Origin: Nephrocerus scutellatus | Taxonomy: Eukaryota; Arthropoda; Insecta; Diptera; Pipunculidae | Assembly: GCA_947095585.1 (NCBI GenBank) | Contig: OX352765.1 | Coordinates: 60,319,623 to 60,383,622, forward strand | DNA: 64,000 nucleotides | Direction: 5' to 3' | Shown here: piece after piece, positions 22,176 to 33,055 of the stretch | How positions within the stretch are numbered: the first letter of the stretch is position 1 | Layout: each line of letters begins with the position of its first letter | The notes under the pieces: generated by a model | What the model was told of the DNA's origin: nothing | Databases searched by the model: none | Seen by the model: only the letters and a program-made list of their open reading frames with translations | Translations under genes and position numbers: made by a program

Positions 22176-22236
22176 CTAAAGTATATAAAATAATTAGTGA
22201 AAACATAATAATTGTATGTAGTTATTATCAGCATAC

Positions 22237-22867
22237 TTCAAATAATGTTTAAACTCAGTGGCACACAAACTTATTTCTTGTGCAAATCGTGCACAGTGTG
22301 TATACCATACAGAAGCCATCCGAACCTTTACATTTACAACTGCGTTAGCATCCCGTGATACAAAAAAAGATAATGCCTGCCTCTGTTCGATGAATATTTC
22401 CTTACTTTGATATTTATACACTTCCTGCTTTAACGAATTGAGTAGGTTTTTTTGTTTTGGCGGATCGGATAGTGGATCTTTTCCCACCGATAAAATACGC
22501 TGATGATTTACTCCTTCTGGAGTCAAGTCCAAAATTTGCAAACCACCTAATGAGCCATCAAAAGAAATATCCATGCCTAAGCTAGCATGAATTTTTGCCT
22601 CACTCATAATAAATGTTCCAACTTTGCGGCCCACCAAATGTGTATCTCGTGTTAAAGCACGTACTACTAAAATATTTAATCGATTAAAATCAAATGTGAT
22701 TTCTCTGCGTACTCTTAAGATTGGTGCACATGCTCCTGTTTCAGTGAAGAAATTATTTATGTGTCGATTATTAGCAGAAGAAGCTGTTTCCACAGATTCT
22801 ATACTTTTTCTAATTGGTACAACACGATTAATAAAACCCAAAAGCTCGACAATTGTTTCCTGATTTG
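22237..22867 (-). CDS. Vps13D: Vps13D exon 6 of those visible (rod region)
   Basis: 631 nt, entering in phase 1 (acceptor 'tgttttcttctag') and leaving in phase 2 (donor GTATGC). Reads 'NQETIVELLGFINRVV', then 'ITFDFNRLNILVVRA', 'KIHASLGMDISFDGSLGGLQILDLTPEG' and 'RMASVWYTHCARFAQEI'. The block 'GSLGGLQILDLTPEG' is the repeated 'G.LG.L.L.D' element of VPS13 proteins. Confidence 0.95.
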
Positions 22868-22934
22868 CTAGAAGAAAACATAAAAACGAATGCTTATTAA
22901 GAATCGAAACATATAAGTAAAATGATAAACTCAC

Positions 22935-23069
22935 CTATAATATCCAAATTGTTAAAATTAATATTAGCAATTTGTAATGCGTCTTTGTCAACCATTGAAT
23001 TAATGAAATTTATTTCCACCGTGATAAGAGCATCTGAATTATCCAAATTTGACCATGATGCCGAGTTAA
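22935..23069 (-). CDS. Vps13D: Vps13D exon 5 of those visible, first exon after the 35.7-kb intron
   Basis: 135 nt, entering and leaving in phase 1. It reads 'NSASWSNLDNSDALITVEINFINS' and 'ALQIANINFNNLDII'. The acceptor is the AG of 'taaaacaag', preceded by only a modest pyrimidine tract. The phase matches the exon at 58809 and no other AG fits, because an in-frame TAA lies just upstream. This short exon is too small to appear as a long ORF. Confidence 0.82.
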
Positions 23070-23447
23070 CTTGTTTTAAATGTTCAAAATTTTGTTAATA
23101 AGACATAAAATCAAAGTTATATACATAAAAAACCTTAATAGAAGAAAATATTAAAAAAATATTAAAAAAATTTTCAATGCTTTTATTGAAGCATAACTAG
23201 CCCCCTAAAAGGTAAAACATATATATATTATTATAATAGGTGGTAGATCTGAAGCAACTAGAATTTCTACAAAATAAATGAATATTGCTGAAATATTTGA
23301 GGCTTAAAAAATCACATAATTTAAAAGAGCCAAGCTAAGCATTTGAGGTTTCTGACAAAAGAACATCTTAATATTATTTTATTTTACACTTTTTAGTTTT
23401 TAATGAAATATGTATATATAATTTCAATATGAAGATGGGATGCTAAT

Positions 23448-24480
23448 ATGGAGACCCCTGAGACGCCCCAAAAATACCACCAAAAGACCCTCAAAAAACT
23501 CCCAAAAGACCCCAAAGGAAACCCAAGGGACTTCCAAAAAACCTCTCAAGACCACCCGGACGACCGCCCTCAAGAACCCTTAAGACCCCCTTAAGACACC
23601 TTAAAACTCCGCTATGACCACAATCAAGAACACCAAAGATCCCCTCAAGACCCATCTCAAAACCCCGCCAAGAGTACCATACAACACCATCAAAACATTC
23701 CTAATAACCCACTCAATACCCCCCATAAATACCCCCTTCAAGACCACCTCAAGACACCCTTAAACCGCCCTTAAGACCCACAGGAGAACCTCATTAAAAC
23801 CCGCTCCACAACCTCTCAATTCCCCATTCAAAATAACTTTGAGATTCCCCTAAAAACCCCCTCAAAACTTGCTTAGACCTCCAAAGGCCATCTTCAAGGT
23901 CACCAGAAGGTCAAGGTCAAGAAACTCTCAAGAACCTCTCCTCAAGACCATTTTTAAACCCTCTCTTAATAACACCTTCAAGAACAATCAAGACCAACTA
24001 AAAACCTCTCAAGAGGCTCTCTAAGCTCCCTTAAGACCCCTTTAATTCCTCTCAAGATTCCCTTAAGACCCCTGTCAAGACTTTTAAGACCCCACTCAAG
24101 ACCGTCTAAAACACTCCTCAAACCCCCTAAAGGTCATATCAAGACCTCCTGAAGACACTCTTAAGACCTTGTTAAACCGTAAAACCTATGAAGACTCCCT
24201 CAAGACCACCACACGACCCCTCCTAAGAACCCCTGAGACACCACTCAAGATTCCCTTAAGACAAACGCTCTTAAGACCCTACCTTAGACCCACCTCAATA
24301 ACTCTTCGTTACGACCACCTTCAGGACCCCTCTCAACTCTCAACCTTTCCAACTCTCCTCAAATCCCCACAAAACCCCCTCAAGCCCACCCTCAAGATTT
24401 CCTCAGACTCCCTTTAATTCCCACTTAACATAATCTAAAAACTTCCTCAAAAGCCCATCAACATACCAATCAAAACCCTG
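23448..24480 (+). repeat. Low-complexity CAAGACCCC / TTAAGACC tract
   Basis: About 1 kb of degenerate repeats on the theme 'CTCAAGACCCCCTTAAGACC'. The + strand is nearly devoid of G apart from the fixed AAGA, and the period is irregular at roughly 10-20 bp. The short ORF near 24169-24417 is a by-product of this composition. No gene. Confidence 0.8.
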
Positions 24481-24499
24481 TTAAAACCCCCTCAAGAAT

Positions 24500-24690
24500 C
24501 ATCTGAAGGCGGTTTACAGGAGTCTTGTGGTGGTCTCTTGGGATAATTTTGAAAAGGTCGTGAATGAAGTCTTTTCGGTGTCTTCGAGTGGTCTTGAGGG
24601 GATTTTGTGATGGTCGTGAGTGGAGTCTTGAGGGGTTTTTATTTGTTAAATTGGGGTCTTGAGTGTTTTGAAGGGGTCCATATGAAAGTA
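24500..24690 (-). repeat. Inverted continuation of the CAAGACCCC tract
   Basis: From about 24500 the same theme continues in reverse complement ('gtcttgtggtggtctcttggg', 'ggtcttgaggggattttgtg', 'gagtcttgaggggttttt'). The strand sense therefore flips at about 24490. Together with the 1-kb left arm this forms a lopsided inverted repeat capable of imperfect pairing. Confidence 0.7.
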
Positions 24691-25160
24691 CTGGTATGAC
24701 CATTGTATTATATAATAGCAGCTTGGATGTTATGGTTAAGTTCCAGGATTTGATGAGTCTTGACAGACTATAGTATGCTTTGTTGGCTTTAAGCAACCGT
24801 GCGCTTATTTCTGGTTCCATGCTGTTATCGGCTGCTACAGTTAACCCCAGATAGTTAAAGGATTGCACTATTTTAATTGCGGGACCAATGTTGGATCTTC
24901 TAGTCGCAGACGTGGCCACCATATACTCTGTTTGCTCTCATTTATGTTCAACCCCAGATTTCGTGCCGCCTGCTCGATCTGGATGAAAGCTTCCTATACA
25001 GCTCTTGGGTTTTACCAACGATGTTAATATCGTCTGCTTAAGCCAGTATCTGAATTGACTTATAGAGGATTGTTCCTCTCGCCTTTACGTCAGAGTCTCC
25101 AACGCCAGGTTGAAGAGGACGCATGCCTCTTGTCCGAGCCCGTTACAGATGTTAAATGGG
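24690..25160 (-). pseudogene. Non-LTR RT fragment (YADDID-type LINE), 3' side
   Basis: Minus-strand frames read 'GLGQEACVLFNLALE', a degraded 'ADDI' region, and 'VQSFNYLGLTVAADNSMEPEISARLLKANKAYYSLSRLI', followed by 'SKLLLYNTMVIPVLSYG'. This is the post-catalytic part of a LINE RT and its thumb region. It continues the fragment at 25505-26105, from which it is separated by the SINE at 25195-25500. Stops and frameshifts are present. Confidence 0.7.
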
Positions 25161-25194
25161 CTTGATGGTAATTTTTTACTTGGCTTATACTATT

Positions 25195-25500
25195 GGTGGA
25201 TGCCGTGGCTCAGTGGAAAAGCGCATGGCTACTGAGGAGGGGTTCGTGATTCGAATCCCAGTAACACCAGAAGTATTTTTCACAGGGTCCTACTTCTCGC
25301 GAATGGATGACAAACGTTCCGAGAGTAAACTTGCCAAGGAAAGCTTCTCAATTCGCCGTTCGGAACCGGCCTTAAATTGTAGGTCCCTTCCATTTGTGTC
25401 CAAAAATATACATGCACAACACAAATGGTCGCGTGAAGCTAGGCCGCAATTGTCTGTCGCGCCAAATATTATTATTATTATAACATTGGTCATGGTCAAC
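25195..25500 (+). mobile_element. tRNA-derived SINE (family 1), best-preserved copy
   Basis: A-box match TGGCTCAGTGG (25206-25216) and B-box match GATTCGAATCC (25248-25258) lie in a tRNA-like head. The body follows with 'caccagaagtatttttcac', 'tacttctcgcgaatgg', 'gacaaacgttccgagag', 'ggccttaaattgtaggtccc', 'gcacaacacaaatggtc', 'ctgtcgcgcc' and an (ATT)n tail. It is inserted into a LINE that lies on the other strand and that resumes on both sides. A possible short target duplication (ATTGGT) flanks it, but this is not certain. Confidence 0.78.
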
Positions 25501-25504
25501 CTAC

Positions 25505-26105
25505 ATAGTTGTGTCAGTTTATTTGGGATGCCGAATTCCTTCATCGTTTTATAAAGTTCTACTCTGGCTATGCTAACATAGGCGTCTTTAAAGTCTTAAA
25601 AAGATAGAAGATAGAGTTTTAAAACTTTAGAATTTTTTCCATCACCTGCCTATGGGTGTAAATCTATTCAGTTGTTGATTTGGCTGGGATGGACTGGTAT
25701 GGACCAATGATGACTTTAGCGTAAGGGGCTGTCCTGTCTTGAAGGATAGAGGAGAAAATCTTATACGCGGTACTCAACAACGTTATACCACAATAATTGC
25801 TGCATTTGGAGATATCTCCCTTCTTATGTATGGGGCACAGAATGCCTCTTGGCCAGTCTTCTCGCATCGCTTCTTCCTTCCAAACTTGCACTATTATTTC
25901 ATGAATGGCTTGGAGTAATGTGGGGCCTCCAATATTAATCAGTTCCGCTGGGATCTTATTATTTTTGAGTCGATTTATCACTCTGCTAACTTCGTCTTTG
26001 CTTGGTGGTGGCAGCATAGTATGGTCTTCGGTCATTGCTGGAGCCTTCAATTCCGCAGTAAGCTGGCCATTTAGCAACTCATGAAAGTGCTTTAGTTCAT
26101 CTAAT
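25505..26105 (-). pseudogene. Non-LTR RT fragment (YADDID-type LINE), 5' side
   Basis: Minus-strand reading gives 'DEVSRVINRLKNNKIPAELI', 'WPRGILCPIHKKGD', 'NYCGITLLSTAYKIFSSIL', 'AKVIIGPYQSIPAKSTTE' and 'ELYKTMKEFGIPNKLTQLCR'. These are the RT fingers/palm motifs in the right order. It is the same element as 24690-25160, split by the SINE. Confidence 0.75.
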
Positions 26106-26109
26106 TAAT

Positions 26110-26275
26110 AAAGGGACTTTATTTTCTATCTGCTTTGCTTTTAGTTAATCTAAGTACACTGTGAAATTAAATGGGTTTATTTGTACTGCGAATGAGAGTT
26201 TAATGTTTGTAGGGTTTCTTTTTGATCCCGTTTCAGGCCTGGAGTTGCTACAACAACAACAGTATTCTTAAGGCG
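26110..26275 (+). mobile_element. 3' tail of a Jockey-type LINE
   Basis: About 165 bp ('ctatctgctttgct...ggtttatttgtactgcgaatga...gcctggagttgctacaacaacaac') shared with 57810-57965. At 57810 it directly follows the coding end of a Jockey-like element and ends in a (CAA)n tail. This copy has been lost from units 2 and 3 of the array. Confidence 0.55.
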
Positions 26276-26289
26276 TGTCCATTTAAATT

Positions 26290-27100
26290 CTACTTCCGAG
26301 ATCTCAGCCCCCCCGGACTAACTCTTTCTGCATTTAGGGCGAGTCCTATCGCTTGACCGTAGGTGTTTCTGGTCTCTTTGTTGCGAAGGGCAGCCGTTTT
26401 GACTCGAATCTGATTCGCGGATGCAGTCTTTCGTGTTGATGCAATTCGGCGCTCAGAGCACCACACCAACAGGATGGTGGTTCGAGGGCGGATTGTAATT
26501 GGCTGTACGGAGTCCTTGCCTGGTTCGGAGCGGTGTGTCGGAACTGCGGTATTGTTTATCGGTTTGGTGTTGAGTTAGGACGGAACGGCAGTACTGGTGG
26601 TCGTGTTGGCGGTATGGTTGGCCTGGCAGTGGGTAGTACGCTCTGCAAGTATTCGAAATCTTCGACTAGAGCAGTAAGTTCCGACAGGGTGGTAAACTCT
26701 CGCCGTTTGATATAGTGGCGGTACTCGGACGGAGGCTATCGTAAATCCAGTCGAGTTTTCCCTCTGCCCTAAATGATGCTTGCCATCTCATCATGGCTTG
26801 AATGGCGGTGTTAGAATCTTTCCCTTTCTCTCTAGCCATTTGAGTACGGTTTCATAAGCGGTCGAGAAGTTAAGCGGTAAAGCGTCGTGGCATGAAAAAT
26901 TGGCGTAACTGAAGTCTGAACTCTTTCCAGGTGGCTAGGAACTTTTTGTTGTTCCTGTACCAGACCAGTGCGGTAGCTTCTATTAGCTTTGGTAAGGCGC
27001 GAACAATACGGTCGAGCGGTATCTGATAACATTCAGCCAATTCTTCTAACTGTTCGAACTTGCGAACTTTGTTGTTGTAGCAACTCCAGGTTTGGGAGTT
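26290..27100 (-). pseudogene. Ty3/gypsy-like gag fragment, unit 1
   Basis: The minus-strand frame reads 'FEQLEELAECYQIPLDRIVRALP', 'ALVWYRNNKKFLATWKEFRLQLRQFFMPRRF'. This is the retrotransposon gag core pattern 'A..WYR......W..F...L...F.P'. It then breaks through stops and frameshifts ('FRAEGKLDWIYDSLRP' in another frame) toward a degraded zinc-knuckle region. The bases at 27065-27085 are the reverse of a 'ggagttgctacaacaacaa' tail. Confidence 0.6.
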
Positions 27101-27269
27101 GATCCAAGTGATCCAATATCAAACCTGTTGTTGTGTTGACGATCTTTGGCCCAATGTCTTGATAGGTATTGGGGTCCTTTCGGTGCGTAGAACCAATCGT
27201 CGTGGAAAGGTGCGATCTTTGTCCATGATGTTGGTGTCAGAGGGTATGGTTGCTATCGCGGGGGTTCTT

Positions 27270-29022
27270 TTTTTACTTGTACCTGTTTCAAGTGTGCGCA
27301 GATATCCTTAAACGCAGTAGCGGTAAGGGCTGCTCCCTATCGGACCGGTTGGATGAAGACCTCACTCCTCACTCTGCAACTCCAGCTTCTTCACTACTTA
27401 ATCGCACTTGGTGGTCCTTACTGGGTAGATCCAGATGAACTTCGAGAATGGGTCGACAACTACAAAAAGATAAATGTAAAATTCTCGATCGAATGTAGCA
27501 ACCCTTCCGCTTTTCCACTCCTCTTCGCGACCAAGATGCAAGCAACACAGTTAGCCAGGACGCCTTCGACGCAGCTGCCCAGCCTAGGGATGAAATAGTC
27601 CTGCTTGCAAATAGCTTCCATCTTTCGTGCACCGATATGACCCTGTTCGTGGATCTGATGCCGCCGTCTCAAAGCTTAGATAAAAAATTGGATGGAATTG
27701 TTGTCCTCGTGTTTCTGCAGCAATACTCCCCCATATCCGTATGAAGCTCGGTCTGAAATGCGGGATTGAACAATTTTAATACCGGTTCCTTACATAGACA
27801 TGACTTCAGTGTGTTAATCGCAGTTTCCTGTTCTTCTCCAATGACAAATTTAGCTGACTTCCACAATAGGTCTGAAAGCGGTTTAGCGATTTGTGAGTAC
27901 CCCGCGACGAACTTTCGAAGAAATCCCGTCAATCAAAGGAAACTCTGGATTTGTTCTACTTTGCCTGGTATCGGAAACTTCTGCACAGTCTTTACCTTCT
28001 CCATCGATGGCTTAATGCTTTCGTTCTCAACTATGTGTCCTATGAATTCCACAGATTTGCTCAGGAAATCCCACCTAATCACCAACCCGCAATCTGCTGC
28101 CACCTTCTAACACGCTATCCAGCTTCTCCAACGCCTCCTCCTCGTCTTTGCCATAGATTATGATGTCGTGTACGTACAGTAATAAGTATCCCTTCAGAAC
28201 CAAGTGTCGGAATATTTGGTTGATGAATCGCTTGAACGTGGCTGTTGAATTGTACAGGCCAAAAGGGACTCTACGAAATTCAAACTGGCCATCTGGTGTT
28301 TAGAACGCCGTATATTTCCTGCTGCTCTCTGCGACGTGTACGTGAAAGAACCCGTTCCTGAGATCTAAATTTATGAACATCTTTGCGTCGTGTAACTGCT
28401 CTAACACATCTTCCATTACAGTCATTGGGTAACGATCCTTAACCATCTTCGCATTAAGTTCCCTATAGTCCACAAACAATCTGTGACTACCATCCTTCTT
28501 CTTGACGAGCACTATCGGACTTGCGTATTCTGATCGACTGTCCTGAATAATACCCTCTTCCAACCACTCCTTTATTTGTTGGTTCACTATTTTCCTCTCT
28601 ATCGCCGCCAACCACCGTGCTTTCCTATAGACTGGTATCTCGTCCATCATAACGATATTCATTTCAGTACACGACTTGGCTGGTCTTCTCGGCACGTATG
28701 GTTTTACGATGTCTTCGATGCGTGCTCTATACTTATCGCTGCCTACTCGCCATTCGTTGCCTTTTCCCTTGCACTCCGTTACTTCTATGTCGAATATGTT
28801 GTTCTTCTCCAATTCGTACGCTTTCATTTCTTCATATATGCTGACATCTTTACTCGTTACGATTTTCACCTTTCCACGCTCTATCAAGATGTCCACGTTG
28901 CTCAAAAGTCCTTTCACCTGGAAACGGATCCAATGTTTGTCTGCTCCGATCTGTACTTCTGTCAGGCATGAACCCAACGTCTTCTGCGGCTGACTACCTA
29001 TCCCTTTCAGGATCATTCTTGA
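27270..29022 (-). pseudogene. Ty3/gypsy pol fragment (protease end, RT, RNase H start, integrase zinc finger), unit 1
   Basis: Minus strand, from right to left: 'DKHWIRFQVKGLLSNVDILIE' (after the protease), 'PVYRKARWLAAIERKIVNQQIKEWLEEGIIQDSRSEYASPIVLVKKKDGSHRLFVDYRELN' (RT fingers), and an in-frame stop after 'SRKYTAF'. Then comes 'YVHDIIIYG' where the catalytic YVDD belongs (about 28160-28175). Then 'GFLRKFVAGYSQIAKPLSDLLWK' (start of RNase H region), 'QGHIGARKMEAIC....CVEGVLANCVAC' (integrase zinc finger) and 'VDPFSKFIWIYPV' (start of integrase core). The C-terminus is missing. Confidence 0.85.
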
Positions 29023-29023
29023 T

Positions 29024-29410
29024 TGTTGGCAACACTGGCAAGCACTAGAACGACCCTGGCGCTGAGAACAGAAACCGGCAGAGAATTGACAGCTGATGAC
29101 ACAAACAACCGACACGTTCCATCAACCAATGAGAATTTAAAATTTTTAAAATTCTTTTAAAATTCTTATCGTAACAACCAATGAAAAAACGCGTTGTAAA
29201 AATTACATTGGGAACAGTTGTCAGTCTGCAATTCTCTGTCGATTTCAACCACCAGTTGAATTTGACAAGACGGAAAAGAAGAAAACGAAATTTTAAGTTG
29301 TTTTTGCTATTTTTTCCTTGTTGAAATTGTTTTAATTTGTTAGATAAATTGTTGAATTGTTAATTGATTGATTGTTTTAATTACCTAATTATCGACTATT
29401 GTTTTAATTT
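29024..29410 (+). repeat. Truncated BEL/Pao LTR, end of unit 1
   Basis: Begins TGTTGGCAACACTGGCAAGC and matches the 5' LTR of the BEL element at 34822, stopping after 'ctattgttttaattt'. The left flank 'tcattcttgat' is the same gypsy insertion site as at 34816-34821. The array must therefore derive from the locus that carried the inserted BEL element. Confidence 0.88.
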
Positions 29411-30174
29411 ACACCAGAAGTATTTTTCACAGGGTCCTACCTCTCGCGAATGGATGACAAACGTTCCGAGAGTAAACTTGCCAAGGAAAGCTTCTCAATT
29501 CGCCGTTCGGATCCGGCCTTAAATTGTAGGTCCCTTCCATTTGTGTCCAAAAATATACATGCACAACACAAATGGTCGCGTGAAGCTAGACCTTGGACCG
29601 CAATTGTCTGTCGCGCCAAATATTATTATTATTATAACATTGGTCATGGTCAACCTACATAGTTGTGTCAGTTTATTTGGGATGCCGAATTCCTTCATCG
29701 TTTTATAAAGTTCTACTCTGGCTATGCTAACATAGGCGTCTTTAAAGTCTTAAAAAGATAGAAGATAGAGTTTTAAAACTTTAGAATTTTTTCCATCACC
29801 TGCCTATGGGTGTAAATCTATTCAGTTGTTGATTTGGCTGGGATGGACTGGTATGGACCAATGATGACTTTAGCGTAAGGGGCTGTCCTGTCTTGAAGGA
29901 TAGAGGTGAAAATCTTATACGCGGTACTCAACAACGTTATACCACAATAATTGCTGCATTTGGAGATATCGTATTTCATGAATGGCTTGGAGTAATGTGG
30001 GGCCTCCTATTTTAATCAGTTCCGCTGGGATCTTATTATTTTTGAGTCGATTTATCACTCTGCTAACTTCGTCTTTGCTTGGTGGTGGCAGCATAGTATG
30101 GTCTTCGGTCATTGCTGGAGCCTTCAATTCCGCAGTAAGCTGTCCATTTAGCAACTCATGAAAGTGCTTTCGGA

Positions 30175-30745
30175 GCGGTGTGTCGGAACTGCGGTATTGT
30201 TTATCGGTTTTGTGTTGAGTTCGGACGGAACGGCAGTACTGGTGGTCGTGTTGGCGGTATGGTTGGCCTGGCAGTGGGTAGTACGCTCTGCAAGTATTCG
30301 AAATCTTCGACTAGAGCAGTAAGTTCCGACAGGGTGGTAAACTCTCGCCGTTTGATATAGTGGCGGTACTCGGACGGAGGCTATCGTAAATCCAGTCGAG
30401 TTTTCCCTCTGCCCTAAATGATGCTTGCCATCTCATCATGGCTTGAATGGCGGTGTTAGAATCTTTCCCTTTCTCTCTAGCCATTTGAGTACGGTTTCAT
30501 AAGCGGTCGAGAAGTTAAGCGGTAAAGCGTCGTGGCATGAAAAATTGGCGTAACTGAAGTCTGAACTCTTTCCAGGTGGCTAGGAACTTTTTGTTGTTCC
30601 TGTACCAGACCAGTGCGGTAGCTTCTATTAGCTTTGGTAAGGCGCGAACAATACGGTCGAGCGGTATCTGATAACATTCAGCCAATTCTTCTTACTGTTT
30701 GAACTTGCGAACTTTGTTGTTGTAGCAACTCCAGGTTTGGGAGTT
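30175..30745 (-). pseudogene. Ty3/gypsy-like gag fragment, unit 2
   Basis: Same gag core as 26290-27100, entered from the right. Its far end is cut by the deletion shared with unit 3, which joins 'aaagtgctt' to 'tcggagcggtg'. Confidence 0.6.
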
Positions 30746-30914
30746 GATCCAAGTGATCCAATATCAAACCTGTTGTTGTGTTGACGATCTTTGGCCCAAT
30801 GTCTTGATAGGTATTGGGGTCCTTTCGGTGCGTAGAACCAATCGTCGTGGAAAGGTGCGATCTTTGTCCATGATGTTGGTGTCAGAGGGTATGGTTGCTA
30901 TCGCGGGGGTTCTT

Positions 30915-32667
30915 TTTTTACTTGTACCTGTTTCAAGTGTGCGCAGATATCCTTAAACGCAGTAGCGGTAAGGGCTGCTCCCTATCGGACCGGTTGGATG
31001 AAGACCTCACTCCTCACTCTGCAACTCCAGCTTCTTCACTACTTAATCGCACTTGGTGGTCCTTACTGGGTAGATCCAGATGAACTTCGAGAATGGGTCG
31101 ACAACTACAAAAAGATAAATGTAAAATTCTCGATCGAATGTAGCAACCCTTCCGCTTTTCCACTCCTCTTCGCGACCAAGATGCAAGCAACACAGTTAGC
31201 CAGGACGCCTTCGACGCAGCTGCCCAGCCTAGGGATGAAATAGTCCTGCTTGCAAATAGCTTCCATCTTTCGTGCACCGATATGACCCTGTTCGTGGATC
31301 TGATGCCGCCGTCTCAAAGCTTAGATAAAAAATTGGATGGAATTTTTGTCCTCGTGTTTCTGCAGCAATACTCCCCCATATCCGTATGAAGCTCGGTCTG
31401 AAATGCGGGATTGAACAATTTTAATACCGGTTCCTTACATAGACATGACTTCAGTGTGTTAATCGCAGTTTCCTGTTCTTCTCCAATGACAAATTTAGCT
31501 GACTTCCACAATAGGTCTGAAAGCGGTTTAGCGATTTGTGAGTACCCCGCGACGAACTTTCGAAGAAATCCCGTCAATCAAAGGAAACTCTGGATTTGTT
31601 CTACTTTGCCTGGTATCGGAAACTTCTGCACAGTCTTTACCTTCTCCATCGATGGCTTAATGCTTTCGTTCTCAACTATGTGTCCTATGAATTCCACAGA
31701 TTTGCTCAGGAAATCCCACCTAATCACCAACCCGCAATCTGCTGCCACCTTCTAACACGCTATCCAGCTTCTCCAACGCCTCCTCCTCGTCTTTGCCATA
31801 GATTATGATGTCGTGTACGTACAGTAATAAGTATCCCTTCAGAACCAAGTGTCGGAATATTTGGTTGATGAATCGCTTGAACGTGGCTGTTGAATTGTAC
31901 AGGCCAAAAGGGACTCTACGAAATTCAAACTGGCCATCTGGTGTTTAGAACGCCGTATATTTCCTGCTGCTCTCTGCGACGTGTACGTGAAAGAACCCGT
32001 TCCTGAGATCTAAATTTATGAACATCTTTGCGTCGTGTAACTGCTCTAACACATCTTCCATTACAGTCATTGGGTAACGATCCTTAACCATCTTCGCATT
32101 AAGTTCCCTATAGTCCACAAACAATCTGTGACTACCATCCTTCTTCTTGACGAGCACTATCGGACTTGCGTATTCTGATCGACTGTCCTGAATAATACCC
32201 TCTTCCAACCACTCCTTTATTTGTTGGTTCACTATTTTCCTCTCTATCGCCGCCAACCACCGTGCTTTCCTATAGACTGGTATCTCGTCCATCATAACGA
32301 TATTCATTTCAGTACACGACTTGGCTGGTCTTCTCGGCACGTATGGTTTTACGATGTCTTCGATGCGTGCTCTATACTTATCGCTGCCTACTCGCCATTC
32401 GTTGCCTTTTCCCTTGCACTCCGTTACTTCTATGTCGAATATGTTGTTCTTCTCCAATTCGTACGCTTTCATTTCTTCATATATGCTGACATCTTTACTC
32501 GTTACGATTTTCACCTTTCCACGCTCTATCAAGATGTCCACGTTGCTCAAAAGTCCTTTCACCTGGAAACGGATCCAATGTTTGTCTGCTCCGATCTGTA
32601 CTTCTGTCAGGCATGAACCCAACGTCTTCTGCGGCTGACTACCTATCCCTTTCAGGATCATTCTTGA
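30915..32667 (-). pseudogene. Ty3/gypsy pol fragment, unit 2
   Basis: Carries the same in-frame stop after the RT fingers and the same YVHD in place of YVDD (about 31805-31820) as unit 1. These lesions therefore predate the tandem duplication. Confidence 0.85.
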
Positions 32668-32668
32668 T

Positions 32669-33055
32669 TGTTGGCAACACTGGCAAGCACTAGAACGACC
32701 CTGGCGCTGAGAACAGAAACCGGCAGAGAATTGACAGCTGATGACACAAACAACCGACACGTTCCATCAACCAATGAGAATTTAAAATTTTTAAAATTCT
32801 TTTAAAATTCTTATCGTAACAACCAATGAAAAAACGCGTTGTAAAAATTACATTGGGAACAGTTGTCAGTCTGCAATTCTCTGTCGATTTCAACCACCAG
32901 TTGAATTTGACAAGACGGAAAAGAAGAAAACGAAATTTTAAGTTGTTTTTGCTGTTTTTTCCTTGTTGAAATTGTTTTAATTTGTTAGATAAATTGTTGA
33001 ATTGTTAATTGATTGATTGTTTTAATTACCTAATTATCGACTATTGTTTTAATTT
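32669..33055 (+). repeat. Truncated BEL/Pao LTR, end of unit 2
   Basis: Identical in extent to 29024-29410, with a single visible substitution (gctgtttttt versus gctatttttt). It again ends 'ttttaattt' and joins the SINE body 'acaccagaag'. Confidence 0.88.

Larger units (their letters stand above)
25264..29410. repeat. Composite tandem array, unit 1 (4.15 kb)
   Basis: Left-most of three tandem units. Order: SINE body, LINE fragment (-), Jockey 3' tail, gypsy gag (-), gypsy pol (-), BEL LTR 5' part. It is longer than unit 2 because it keeps two segments (about 25820-25895 and 26093-26516) deleted in units 2 and 3. It ends where the BEL LTR is cut after 'ctattgttttaattt' and meets the SINE of unit 2. 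Confidence 0.88.
29411..33055. repeat. Composite tandem array, unit 2 (3645 bp)
   Basis: Corresponding points in unit 1 (after its extra segments) and unit 2 are 3645 bp apart, for example the gypsy RT block 28300-29115 versus 31945-32760. Unit 2 and unit 3 points are also 3645 bp apart. The content is SINE body (29411-29640), LINE fragment (-) (29650-30170), gag (-) (30175-30745), gypsy pol (-) (30915-32667) and truncated BEL LTR (32669-33055). Only scattered single-base differences separate the units. Confidence 0.9.

Noticed and set aside
24169..24417. 82-codon ORF in the CAAGACCCC tract
   Set aside because: Purely a result of low sequence complexity: the encoded residues are L/K/T/P repeats.
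28576..28993. Plus-strand ORFs repeated in each array unit
   Set aside because: Antisense of the gypsy RT; conserved only because the units are duplicated.
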